Assembly (NCBI GenBank): GCA_021399435.1
Contig: JAJTUP010000078.1
Coordinates: forward strand, 124,001-188,000
Direction: 5' to 3'
Source: Diaporthe sp. PMI_573
Taxonomy: Eukaryota > Ascomycota > Sordariomycetes > Diaporthales > Diaporthaceae
Length of the DNA: 64,000 bases
Shown: positions 1 through 10,639 of the stretch, in pieces
Layout: each line of letters opens with the position of its first letter
Position numbering within the stretch: position 1 is the first letter of the stretch
Notes under the pieces: generated by a model
Told to the model about the DNA's origin: nothing
What the model saw: the letters and a program-made list of their open reading frames with translations, nothing else
Database searches by the model: none
Made by a program: the position numbers and the translations under genes

Positions 1-682
1 GTAGATTTCGGACAGTGCCAAATTCCCGACATGCGTTCGAACGTTAAAGCAACAGAAATAGACCGATCTCACCAGGCCGTGATGCTGGCTGCCTGTATTT
101 CGCGTAGCACGGTTCGCGGGCGGACAGGCTCGCTCGTGACGGGAATAGCCAGTAATACTGACGTTCCGGGAATAGACACTTGTGATTGGCTACTAGGCTG
201 CTTACGTGGTCGAGAAACGCAGAGGTTGTGAGGGGGCGAAAGGACAACCAGTTTCAGCTTGGCAGCTGGAGGCGATAGATCCCGCCAGCCAAACTCGGCG
301 ACTGTCTACGTGTGACGGGCAGCATTCATCACCGTATCATCCGACGCATCTCTTGAGCTCTTGAGCAACGGCTGCGTCCACGATACGTAACTCAGGTGCA
401 GATTTACATACGTCCGACACCCGGTGCTGGAGAGCAGACAGCGATCGCAACTGTACCTAGTTTGCTCGGCCTGTCGCCACTTGGCACACGCAGTCAGAAA
501 GGGGAAAAGGGGGGGCCAAGCAGGTGTCGTGGGTTGAGTTGAGTCGAGTTTATTGGGCTGAGGGGCTTCAACGCCGACTGGGAGGATTAAGGTCAATTGA
601 TCTCAACATACATAGCAAGACATTTCGGGATTCAACTCGGGCTGGGGGCTGCTTCGAGCGCATCAGACCCAGAAGCAAAGCA
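1..682. other. upstream region, no gene seen
   Basis: No conserved coding sequence or repeat is recognised here. The open frames are short and mutually overlapping. The right part is the likely promoter and leader of the zinc-cluster factor that starts at 683. Confidence 0.5.
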
Positions 683-3600
683 ATGCCATCCTCAGGACTG
701 CCGTTGGAGAAGAAGTACAGGCGCCTCCTGCCCTCCCAAGATCAGGTGGAGAGACGTGGGGTGGGAGAGGATGGAAGCACGTCGCCCCTTGGGGGAGCAC
801 TCCCTCCGAAGAGGCAGAAGAGGGCGGGTCGATTCGCGTGCGACGCCTGTCGATCCAAGAAATCCGCGGTAAGGCTTTCATGTCTATTTTCCCTCGCTCT
901 CTATTGGCGGGATCTGTTCCGGCCTCGCGCTCTGGGCCTCGCCTCCTGGGGCGAACGGCCCCTGGCATGCGAGGGCTGGCCTCGGAATGGTACTACATGT
1001 CTCCCAAACCTACCTCACATGCCTACATACGCTCTCCTCACCGGTCTAGGAATTGGGAGACCAAATCCAGAAGAACAAATGTTGGCATGTGCCCATACCG
1101 TCATTTAAACACTCAGTCAGCCAGCCAGAGAGTCAGTCAGACAGTCCAGTCTGTTAGTTCAGTCGGTTCAGTTTTCAGCATGACCATTCTGCATCCTGAA
1201 GTCACGCTATTCACGCCGCCACACAGTGTCCGTCACTATCCAGCCATACCTCCCTTCCTAGGCGCATCCATACATCCATCTATACACACACACGCATTGC
1301 CGTGCAGACACCCATGGTTCGCTGCGTTCCGTGGAGAACACTGCCCCTGATCTGCCCAAGACTGGGGCAGTTGAGCCCCGTAACGCGGTCAGTGGTTGGT
1401 TGGTCAGGCTGGCAAAGGCAAATCTCTCCACGGGGAGACGACCCACAGGGGCTGCTTTGAACAGAGCTGCCCGACTGCTGCAACTCTACATAGGCTACTC
1501 ACTTGCTCACAGGCTCGTCAGCCAGTACCCCCTCCTCTGTCCTGACCCCCCTTGCCCTCTCCCTCTCTGCCCAACCCCCCCCCCCTTGTGTCTCGTTGGG
1601 TCCCGAAACCTCTCTGACTTTGTGTACGCTCTGCTACAGTGTGATGGCCAGAAACCGATCTGTTCACCATGCACCCGTCGGGTTACCGCCTGCGTCTACA
1701 GCCCTCGCACCGATATGAACATCGAAGAGCGGGCCGAGCTACAACAACTTCGGCAGCAGCATGACGCTACGCCGCAGAAGGTGAGCGACGGCGGCGGAGG
1801 CGAAGAGGACCTCCTCAACCGGCTCAAGACTTTGTCTGAGCACGAGGCCGTGGCGCTGCTACTCCAGGTGCGGTCCGGAACTCAAACCAACCAAGTAAGC
1901 TCGGGACCGCAGCCCGGGCCCGTCGCTCCCGGCGACTGGGTCTGGTCCTTGACTCCCGCTTCAGGTCTAACGTTTGTCACGATGCTTGTAGAATCTTGTC
2001 ACGGCGCGAAACATTCCCCGACCCTCGCGGGCCAGTGTTGAGTTCGAGCTGATGCACCGCCACACCATCTTGTACCCCGTCGTTGCTGCCCTTGTCCCGC
2101 CAGAGATACAAGTGTCCCGCCTGAGAATACTTCCGTATCGTGAGCACGAAGCAGATACCACCGCCGGCTGCAGCAAGTACGTGTTTTGTGTTATTTTCCC
2201 GGGCGGTATCCGAGGTGACCCCACGGGTCTGGGCACATGTGCCGTTAACAGACACCAAGCCCAGCCCAGCACAACCCCTTTCCCAACGGCGCCGCCTCCG
2301 TCCCCAGCTGGCTGACAATGGGGGTCCTTGTCTCAGGCTCTCTTCACGGCGACCCTCGTCCCACCGACAGTCTCCCATCAAACGAGGCGCCCAGCAACAC
2401 CGGTCCCCTGACCCAAGCGATTCCACGGAAAGCCATTCTCAGTTTTGTGATGAGCGGCTTGAACACATCAAGATTCTCAACTGGACACAGATACCCATCT
2501 CAAACGAGTTGGGCGCGCGGCTCATCTCGTTCTATCTGACTGTTGACCATCCCATCCTAGGGCTTTTTGATGCAGACCTGTTCCTTGCCGATCTTGTGGC
2601 CCACAGGACCGAGTTTTGCTGCCCCCTGCTGCTCTCCGCTGTGCTTTGCTTTGCATGTGTATGTAGACAGAATATCCCCCCCCCCCTCGCGTCCAGATGT
2701 CCCTCAAAAAGGGTCTGGCAACGCTGACATTGGCTCTTCCTCCGGGTAGCAAGGCTACTCGAGCATCGACCCCAACACGGCAACTCTGAGCTACGCCTTC
2801 TTCAACGAAGCTCAGCGACTCCACAGCGAGGAGAGTACTGGCAATCCGCAGTACCAATTCGCCATCCCGAACATCGCCGCGACCCAGTTGCTCAGCCTCG
2901 CCGCGACCTGCCATGGCCGCAACGAGCTGGCGCTGAGTTACCTGGTCGAGGGTATCGAGTTGGCACACCAGAATGGGCTTCTGGCCGTCGACAAGAAGGA
3001 GTCGGCCAGGAACTGGCTGGATGACCACGTCGACTATGTGAAAGCCGCATCGCACACAGCATGGGGCACCTTCTGCAGGGCTACGTAAGTTATTGAACTC
3101 CTATTGAACCCGACACTCTATAGAGTGCTACTTCCTCTCCCGCCCTTCTTCCATCGAGAGGGCATCCAATCGAACTCGCCACTTGAGATGATGCGGGCCC
3201 CGACGGTCCAGTCGAGACGACCTGCAGGCCAGTGGCGAGACTAGCTGTTCACTCGTTAGTGTGCTGGCTATTAACTTGTCTTTTACCTCGGCAGGCTCCT
3301 CGGAATGAACTACCAGACCACCTATATCCGCATTCCCCCATGGCTGCCGATCCCAGGCACAGACATTGTCCGGTCCGACGGCGAATCGGAGCCCTTCGAA
3401 CTTCCAGCCTACATGGGCCAGAGCTTCACCGAGCTGTGCTTGCTGACGCCACTCATCAACCAGATGCTGCACGAGTACTACGACAGCGGCGACGGCGTGG
3501 CCTCGACGATCCGCGCCTCGTTCAGCTTCGCCCAGCGGCTGTACAGCAGGCTGCTCGGCTGGGTCGACGACCTGCCCGTGTCCATGGCCCGCGGCGACGA

Positions 3601-4585
3601 CATGCCTCACCACGCCGCCACCGTCCACATATATTTCCACACGGCTGTCCTGGACCTGTTCCGCCCGTTCCCTCACCAGCAGCTCCAGACGCCCTTCAGC
3701 CTGGACAGGTTCACCGCCGACAACCCCACCCCGGAGGGCGTCTGCAACGCCTCGGTGAACCAGCTCAAGCACCTCATCCTCATATTCCGCTCCAGGTACT
3801 CCTGCGCCACCTCCACCATGCTGTGGCAAAATGCGCTACTGTACGTCGCCAACGCATGCCTGCCCCTGCAGCGCGGGCCGCTTCCAAACCTGGACGGGGC
3901 TGTTGGCTCTGGTGAGGACCAAATGGAGGACGTGACGCCGACGACGCTAGGGGCGATGGAGGACGGCGATCCGGAGTATGAAGATATAGAGGAGTCAGAG
4001 GAAGACGTCGACCGGCGCAAGTGGTTCACAGCCTGCACCGACGCCCTCCGCGCCCTCGCGCCGCAGTTCGGCATAGTGACGGGCATTGTGCAGGGTATCC
4101 TGAGCATGGCCATCCTCAAGGGGTCCATCCCCGCCGTAGAGGGGCGCGCCATCATGGACCAGCTCAAGGCCGACGCCGAGGTCTCGAGCCGCCACCGCCG
4201 CGCGCACTTCTCACCCCGCAGGGGCGGCGGCGGCGGCGGCGCGGACCAGGAGGTAGACGGTGAAGAAGACGAAGAGGAAGATGAGGAAGGCGAGGAAGGC
4301 GGTCCCTGCCGCCCTCGCGCCGCCAACTTTGTGGATGGGGAGCGCGAGGGCTCGGAGGCGGTCAGCAGGGTGCTGTACGGGTCTTTCGGCGGCCGCGGCG
4401 CCGACGGGGCCGGCCTCAACATCAGCGGGCTCTTGAACCTACCCGGCCTGCAGCGTGGCGGCAACAGCTTCGTCATCGACCTCAACGAGGCGTCTGTGAA
4501 CCCGAGCGCCGCCTCCCTGGACGTCCTGGCCCGGGCCTTTGACGAGCTGGCCATGTTTGATGAGTTTACGACTGGTGAGGATTGA
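683..4585 (+). CDS. Zn2Cys6 transcription factor with fungal-specific TF domain, five exons
   Basis: Probable nuclear DNA-binding regulator. Exons read as 683-868, 1640-1894, 2308-2658, 2750-3084 and 3295-4585; phases agree at every join and the total is 2418 nt (805 aa). The binuclear zinc cluster is split by intron 1: CDACRSKKSA in exon 1 joins CDGQKPICSPCTRRVTAC in exon 2, giving C-x2-C-x6-C-x6-C-x2-C-x6-C. Exons 3-5 carry the middle homology region typical of the family (ISFYLTVDHPILGLFD, then QGYSSIDPNTATLSYAFFNE, AACHGRNELALSYL-like, AASHTAWGTFCRAT, PPWLPIPGTD). Residues about 600-700 contain an acidic stretch and a glycine-arginine patch. Introns 1 (771 bp) and 2 (413 bp) are long for this kind of genome and intron 2 is the least certain join. 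The start was chosen because it is the only ATG shortly upstream of the cluster in frame. Its targets cannot be told from sequence. Confidence 0.87.
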
Positions 4586-6490
4586 GCTCGACATTGGACA
4601 TCTTGCTGTCTGATACACAGCGATGGCGCGTGGTAAGTGGATATGAATATGAATTTGAATATTGGTGTGGAGGTGGAGAGTGGGGTGGCGTGGACCTGGG
4701 CATGTTGACGGTCTGTGATGGATTCAGCAATTGATATGAACACGAGTGAGCGAAAAGCCACCTACAAGTACCGACAAGGTTCACTATAACCCAGCGTGAG
4801 CCAGCACACAACGCACCAAAAAAAAAAACAAGTCAACATTGTCCCCAAGTCGTCTCCGTTAGGTCTAGCGACATGCGCTCCTCTGCCCGGTCACTCTTGC
4901 TTCGGAATATTGACGCGTACTTGTCAGATACGTCAGAGGCGAAAGTTGCCACCTGTTGCCACCTATTGCCACCTATTGCCACCTATTGCCACGAGGCTTA
5001 GCAATCAGCTTCTAGCTGATTCTATACAGAAGAGAAAGGGTATATAAAGCTTACCCTGAAACCTCAAGACAGAGGGGGCAAAAAGACAATACAGAAAATA
5101 CAATTTTCACCCTAATATTTGACAGTACTACTCGATGACATCCGAGATCATCAAGCCTATGCACTCTGATGCGGCCATATGCCCTCGCTCGCTTAGGTAT
5201 GGAACGCCATGGAATCTAATACAGCGGGTAGATGAGAAGAAAACTGTGACTGCAGGTCTTTCGCTCAGTGTGCTCATCCACACTTCACTGACGACGCAGC
5301 AATAGGGCTGGATGGTTCACCCCCGGGGTCCATCAAGATGTTTAGTGGCGCTGCTCTCGCGACTCCTGGCCCGACCATGGTGAGCCTCCCCTCCTTGCTG
5401 ATCTCTACAACTGGTGGTACACTAAAGAGCATATGAGTTCTGAGCGTAAAGATTAGAGGATTCGTAGTAGGTGGCGGGGAATGGCTGTATTTCCATTATG
5501 CTGGCAAGCAAAAGGGGCCGGTTGTGCTTGGGCCTCAAGCAACCAGGAAGGCCCCTAGAGCTCAAATGCTCTCTAGAAGCCACGAGCTGTGACCCCTGCC
5601 CTTCCCGGTTCGACTTCACTTTGGACGCACATGCAGAGATGAAGTGGGTGCAGATAAAGCAGCGCTTGCACGTTACGGAAGTTGTTCTCCCACAATCCAG
5701 AACTTGAATAGACGGCGTCAGCGCTGACTCCAAAGGATTCAGTGAATGCGCGTTGCCCATTTTTGCCACCGCAAAAAAAAAGGCTTAGTTTACAGCCTAG
5801 ACATAGGGTGATAACCATGCACAGACACTGTGTAACTAGGGCTATCTATTCGCGGACAAGTCGCATCTGACTAGTGACACGACCCCTTGAAATACTAAGC
5901 CCCCGCGGCAGGACAACAATTCTGCCATGCTTTGCCCAAAAGTGCTAGAGTCTAAGTATAACACGCACCACCTTTTTTGGCCAAACCGACCACTGAGCAC
6001 GCCCTGATCAACCAAGCTGAGTTCCATCCCGAAGAGATGCCAGCAGACCACCAGGGCCCACCCGCATCAGCCTGGAACGACCCCTGGACCGGCCAAGTAC
6101 CAACCACACAGAGACCCTTAAGCTGTAAACCTTTTGGCAAAGTATATCACTCCGTGGCCCTATGCGGAACCCCAAGCCTCGATTATAGCAACCGCCACCC
6201 CTTCCTGGGCCAGAAGTAGACCCTGCATCCGGTCAAGTCACCTTCTCCAGGTATCTGGCTGGGCGCAACTGAACAATCGGATTCGCCACCGTTTCAAGAC
6301 CCCCACGTTGGCTATCTGTCACACCTGACATGTCATTCCATAGCCAGGGCTGCAGCGAGGGAGAAGAGCAAAAGGAAAAATAAAGGAAAAATAAAGGTTG
6401 GCTCGGGAAGGGGACGCGCGTCGAATACTGTGGAATAAGACTGCGGATGATGGCTGGAGAGAGAGGGGTCATCAGATAAAAGAGTGTCAC
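4586..6490. other. intergenic, apart from a short tandem repeat
   Basis: Between the zinc-cluster gene and the importin fragment I see no recognisable gene. Open frames around 5.4-6.3 kb exist on both strands but show no family motif. A 10-bp tandem repeat at 4946-4990 is listed separately. Confidence 0.45.
4946..4990. repeat. 10-bp tandem repeat TTGCCACCTA
   Basis: Five head-to-tail units of TTGCCACCTR, the middle three identical and the last diverging after TTGCCAC. It lies about 360 bp downstream of the zinc-cluster factor stop codon and may simply be a small minisatellite. Confidence 0.85.
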
Positions 6491-7120
6491 GATCTTATCA
6501 TTGGATCCGTCGGACAGGTAGGAGATGGCCCAGCAGGCATTGATCAGGACCTCATCGTCCCGAGAGTAGACCAGCTTCGACAGCACGGGAAGCGCAGGGG
6601 CAATCTGTGGCAGTGTTTTAGCTGTAGCCTTGGTGAGTGGGTGTCAGGATGGCAGATTCAAACGCACTGTGTTCCAGTCTGGCTGGGGATTCCTTCCGCG
6701 GCAGAAGTTGTAAAGGGTCCAGGTGGCGTCGCGCAGTATGCTGAGCTTGCGGCTGTCACCAAGAAGAGCCAACAGAGGCTTTAGAGCACCACAGCTCAGG
6801 ACATAGTCGCGGCATTGTGGGCTGTCACCAGCAATGTTTCCCAGGGCCCAAACAGCCTGCTCGCGGACATCAGGTTCTGGGCTGGCGAGGAGCTCGACAA
6901 AGATGGGGACGGCGCCGGCCTCGATAACGACCTGGGTCTGTGCAGCGCTGCCCGAGGCGATGTTGGTGAGGGCCCCCGCAGCCTCGAACTGCACGAGGGT
7001 GTGAGGTGATCGGAGGAATTCGACGAAACGGCTGATGACACCGGTCTTGATGACCTCCTCGATAGGGGGGTTGCGCTCCTCACACAAGAGCTCTCGGATC
7101 CAGTTGGTAGCCTCGATCTT
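6491..7120 (-). pseudogene. importin-alpha (karyopherin alpha) fragment, armadillo repeats
   Basis: Importin alpha binds nuclear localisation signals and hands cargo to importin beta. The minus strand encodes armadillo repeats very close to the family: [53 protein letters not shown], then, after a 63-bp intron (6605-6667, GTGCGT...CACAG, phase 0), [14 protein letters not shown] and [20 protein letters not shown]. Only about 190 of the usual 550 residues are here. Upstream of [12 protein letters not shown] the frame meets a TAA and the importin-beta-binding N-terminus is absent; downstream homology stops at GSNDKI, where the next repeat should begin, and I found none of the C-terminal repeats as far as 6230. 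A conserved Trp of an armadillo repeat is Gly (AGALTN). I read it as a dispersed partial copy of a gene that must exist intact elsewhere, since importin alpha is essential. Confidence 0.8.
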
Positions 7121-7695
7121 GCCTTACCCCGGCAAGTGCTGGCTACTCCACATGAGGTGCAACATAATTTGGCTGTTCTCGAAAGAGTCAAGGCCTGGTC
7201 GATAAATGCCGGGAGAGATGACATTGCGGACAGCTTGGATGGAATTAAGTTTCAATAAAGGAATCCGTCGTTATACGACGACCAAAGAGGAGGCGAAAGT
7301 GCTCTCTGTAAGTATCGAGACCCAGGGATGATGCCTAGCCCCTATTATTCCTTTCGACAGCTTCACCTATAGCTCACAGCCCCCCATCTTCTCATCCATC
7401 AACTTCCTCCACTTGGTGCCATTCCTCAACAGCAAGTCGCCCATGGCTATTTGAAATAACGACTTGACATCGTCGCGACATTAGGTATTGTATCCTGGTC
7501 TGTGTCGAAAGCCTTTGTGGCCAGGGTCGCATCAGCAAGCAATAATCGACCGCTCTATCGATCGTCTGGAGTCCAACTCCACGCCCAAAGGTTAGAGGTC
7601 CCCACGCCGACGTCACACAGGACCGGCCCTTGGCCGAAAAGGAACAATAATAGCACTATTCCTGTTGTTCACCTCAAGAATCCGTAACTGCCAAC
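7121..7695. other. intergenic, no gene seen
   Basis: No recognisable coding region. It separates the importin fragment (minus) from the small zinc protein gene (plus). Confidence 0.45.
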
Positions 7696-8004
7696 ATGGA
7701 CTGTTCATCAAAAACATCAGTTCTGTATGTGTGGACTTGCGTAAGTAGACGCCCAGTGCAACCCTCCACGGAGCTAGTCAGACTGCTAACAAAAGCACAT
7801 TTTTTTTGCGGGCACCAACCGATGAACGTATTGAAAACCAATGAGTGCATCAGTTGTGGTCAGGCAAGGTGCAGTAATTGTCAAATGGTCCCCCATAAAG
7901 CAGCTACTTGCAAACCCGGCAAATCCGATGCCGAAGATCCACCACCACCATATGAGGAGAAAGCCTCGCGATCTTTCTCGATTACCAGCTCTTCGAAGCA
8001 GTAA
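7696..8004 (+). CDS. small cysteine-rich, zinc-ribbon-like protein
   Basis: Open for 102 aa without splicing. The middle part has a zinc-binding look: FCGHQPMNVLKTNECISCGQ followed by ARCSNCQM, then an acidic-proline stretch (DAEDPPPPYEEK) and a serine-rich tail. Small fungal zinc-ribbon proteins of this layout usually have a WxCxxCG first knuckle, and YVWTC at residues 11-15 would supply it if the stretch between were an intron. A good donor (GTAAGT, 7741) and a CTAAC plus AAAAG end at 7795 are present, but that 55-nt intron puts the second exon out of frame by one base next to a run of eight T. The unspliced frame is also open, so I leave the structure undecided. Function unknown. Confidence 0.5.
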   Translation: MDCSSKTSVLYVWTCVSRRPVQPSTELVRLLTKAHFFCGHQPMNVLKTNECISCGQARCSNCQMVPHKAATCKPGKSDAEDPPPPYEEKASRSFSITSSSKQ

Positions 8005-8609
8005 TTCGTGGTTGCGAATCGGCGCATGATAATTTACTTCAATTAAACTTCAATGCCACAAATTGAACAGAGGTTTGTGGGGATATCTTCAACACAAAGG
8101 GCGAGGTCGAGGAGGATGCTGCCTGGCAGAGTGATGGGAAAATAATATTGTAAAACGATGCCCTCCTGAATTCACAGAGAATTCACGGAGGATTCCCTAA
8201 CTATATAAATACACGGTGAATTAACAGTGAATACACCGTGAATTCACCGTGAACGAATGGATTCACGGTGAATTCACGGGAAATTCACCAGTGATGCACC
8301 GTGGGGTGCATCAGGATGTCTCCGCCTCGCTTTGGAAAGCGCAGACACCTGGATCGTCTGCAGGTTGGTTGGCGCTGCGTCATTGATTCCCGAGTACCAG
8401 TTTCATAAATTGACGCTTTTGTGCAGGTCGCAATTTTAACTGGTGCCAAATTTCTCTGGTTGGGTGCCAGTCACCACCCTCCTCTTGCTCTTATGGGGGA
8501 AATACTGTTTGTGGGACTCTGGGCTTCGGAAGACCGTCTCATTATAAGAATAAAGTAGAACCCACATCTTGCGTGGGGATCGCCTTGACCTCATATAACA
8601 CAACCGAAC
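8005..8609. other. intergenic with inverted-repeat cluster
   Basis: No gene. Contains the TTCACGGTGAA-type repeat cluster described separately (8161-8310) and the presumed promoter of the short Zn2Cys6 gene at 8610. Confidence 0.5.
8214..8310. repeat. cluster of TTCACGGTGAA/TTCACCGTGAA motifs with perfect 18-bp inverted repeat
   Basis: The arms 8236-8253 (CCGTGAATTCACCGTGAA) and 8262-8279 (its exact reverse complement) are separated by 8 nt. Further partial copies (ACGGTGAATT at about 8213, AGTGAATACACCGTG before the left arm, GGGAAATTCACC and GCACCGTG after the right arm) surround them. The block could form a long hairpin or act as a set of paired protein-binding sites; nothing in the sequence decides between these. 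It sits about 330 bp upstream of the short Zn2Cys6 gene. Confidence 0.85.
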
Positions 8610-8989
8610 ATGCTTTCTCCATCTCAACCCCCACAGGACACCCCTGAGGAGCTTCCAAGGGAGACGCCCACAGCTCTTGAAACAGTCCTCGACAAGACGC
8701 AACCCGAGATTTTGAAGCGGAGTGAAAAACACAGACGTGTAGGTCATGCCTGCCTGTCTTGTCGTCAATCGAAGACAAGATGTGACAAGGGAAGGCCTTG
8801 TGGAGGATGTACCTACAGGGGGGTTGAGTGCAGAAATGACCCAGCCCCGAAGACAGGACGCAACAAGCAAGTGTACTTCATCCTCTGAATTCTCATACTT
8901 CTTCTAATTGAGAATGAACACAGTCGCACCAAAAACAATATCTCTCAGTCGAGAATCAACGGGACCGACTCATTGTAATGCCTCTTTAA
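8610..8989 (+). CDS. short Zn2Cys6 DNA-binding protein, probably truncated
   Basis: An 87-residue first exon (8610-8870) carries a full zinc cluster near its end: CLSCRQSKTRCDKGRPCGGC plus TYRGVEC, i.e. C-x2-C-x6-C-x5-C-x2-C-x6-C. Read through, the frame ends at 8888 (92 aa). If a 53-bp intron 8871-8923 (GTGTAC...ACACAG, CTAAT branch) is removed, the protein gains about 21 residues (SHQKQYLSVENQRDRLIVMP) and stops at 8989. Neither form has the middle homology domain, so it is far shorter than the usual 500-900 aa. It could be a decayed factor, a DNA-binding-only competitor, or the first exons of a gene lost downstream. The putative second exon overlaps the end of the C2H2 gene on the other strand. 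Confidence 0.6.
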
Positions 8990-9349
8990 ATGTTCGCGCC
9001 TCAGGTAGCTTTTCCCGTTACACTCAGGGTATTCGCATCTGTATGCGTTGGCTGCGGTCTGAGGGGCCGTACATGTTGCCACCTTTGCCTTTAGAGCGCG
9101 AGCCTCGTCGTAATCAATCGTCGTCGTGCTTGTGCTGTGAGGGTTGCTAGAAGTATCAAGCAAGTGTGATGTCCCAGGCTTGATCGGCGAGGAAGGTGGA
9201 ATCAAGAGACAATTCATATACGGGTCTATGCTCACTGATGGGTATAAGTTTATCCTGTTGTGCAGCGGCGACGACTGGGTGGATGGTGACAGGAATTGCG
9301 TATCATGAAAGAGCATAATATAACTATCAATGAAGTTCTCGGACTCCAT
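8945..9349 (-). CDS. single C2H2 zinc-finger protein, finger incomplete
   Basis: A 134-aa frame starting at an ATG (MESENFIDSY). Residues 100-125 read YRCEYPECNGKSYLRREHLK followed by RH: two cysteines (C-x4-C), the hydrophobic core and the first histidine of a C2H2 finger; the second histidine is not found before the stop. N-terminal half is serine, threonine and proline rich with no domain. Either a 3' exon holding the last histidine was missed or the gene is truncated. It belongs to the same run of small zinc proteins as its neighbours on both sides and its 3' end overlaps the possible second exon of the Zn2Cys6 gene on the plus strand. Confidence 0.5.
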   Translation of the reverse strand: MESENFIDSYIMLFHDTQFLSPSTQSSPLHNRINLYPSVSIDPYMNCLLIPPSSPIKPGTSHLLDTSSNPHSTSTTTIDYDEARALKAKVATCTAPQTAANAYRCEYPECNGKSYLRREHLKRHYNESVPLILD

Positions 9350-10019
9350 GTGTGCTAAACATTACGGCACTGTAAGTGTTAAAACGAAAATAAGACAAAC
9401 AGATTGTTAGCAACCGAGATTTCTCAGCAAGACTATACTATGTAACCCAAACTCGACGTTTTGTTATATGGTGGGATATATATATCTACAGTGTTACAGT
9501 AACGACTTATCTTTAAACCCAAGATTTGCTTTACACCTCCAGAAGTACTAGCTTATAAACAAAGTACAGTCCTTTCGAGATGTCATACGACATAATAAGC
9601 ACAAAAGTACCACACATATTTTAAAGGCGGAGGCGGCGTTGGCCGCGGGTGCATTTAAGCCAGGTTGGTAAACCCTTTGAAAACGGATATGTCTGTGTTA
9701 AATGGAACTCTAATATCACCGCCATATACCATCGCCGACTAGCATTGTACAACTCTCCTCCGTTTCTGAAACTTTTCCACGATGGTTACAACACCCTTAC
9801 AGACCTCAAGGCTTATTAGGAGGAGACGACGAGCGTCCCATAGTACAAAGCCCAACAGAAAGATATTGGTGGGCAGCCAAGGTGCTCAGCGCCTAACGAC
9901 CGCTACACCAAGCAACGTCTCAATGATCAAAGCCGACTCAGACTGCAAATGGTCAGCCGTTGCCTATACGACAAAGAAGACGTCAAATAGTATAAACGGC
10001 ACTGTGCATGCAACAATTT
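9350..10019. other. intergenic, no supported gene
   Basis: AT-rich. A plus-strand frame at 9782-10105 is open for 107 codons but has no motif and runs into the 3' end of the C2H2 gene on the other strand, so I do not call it. Confidence 0.4.
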
Positions 10020-10639
10020 TCAATCCTGCTGCGTACTTGCCGAGTTTGGTTTACACCTTTGACGTTGTAGGTGGCCATTGCGTGCTGTTACACGTGAAAA
10101 CCTAGCTTCACATTTTGGGCAGCGGAACTTAGGCGCCTGTCCGGACTTTTCTCGTTGGTGGCGGATAAGGTTGCTGCATGTGGAGAACTGACGGCCATTA
10201 CAGCCGTGCTCCCAACACTGTGGCTTGGGCTTACGGGCGACAGTGTTGCTGTGCGGAGACTCTCCCTTCATTCGCATAGTTGGCGTACGGTTGCCATTGG
10301 CCGAAACGGCATCATTGAAATTGTATCTAACACGTAAATCAGTTCCAAAGTCAATAAACAATAATACATCTAATAGTATTACCCATAATACAAGGACACT
10401 AGGGCTGGATTCAAACAAGATAGGTATATATATGTTTGTTGATAAAATAGGTTAGGGATTATCATTTGGTTTGGAACCGTAAACGGTGGCGCATAGCCAG
10501 GGGCTATCCCAACTTGAGCAGCAGTCATTGGGCTGATACACTGGGCCGCTGGGACATGAAATGGAACTTCGGGTCCTTGAGTTTCGATTGTTGCCTGGTC
10601 CTGCTGCCACTGCATAGTGATTGAATCTCGCTTCCGCAA
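10020..10639 (-). CDS. two-finger C2H2 protein, two exons
   Basis: Exons 10383-10639 and 10020-10326, removing a 56-bp intron (GTAATA...CTGAT...GTTAG), join in phase 2 and give 187 aa. The N-terminal exon (MRKRDSITMQWQQDQ, then ETQGPEVPFHVPAAQ) has no known domain. The C-terminal exon has CWEHGCNGRQFSTCSNLIRH, then FRCPKCEARFSRVTARNGHL and a final QRC, i.e. a C2H2 finger and a second, C2HC-like one. This finger pair (CWEHGCNGR...REKSG...CP.C...TARNGHL) is common in fungal proteins of unknown function and suggests DNA or RNA binding. A decayed second copy of the first exon lies at about 48.6 kb on the same strand. The gene is intact as read. Confidence 0.7.

Noticed and set aside
9782..10105. 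Plus-strand frame of 107 codons
   Set aside because: No motif, arginine-rich start by composition, and it runs into the C2H2 gene on the other strand.
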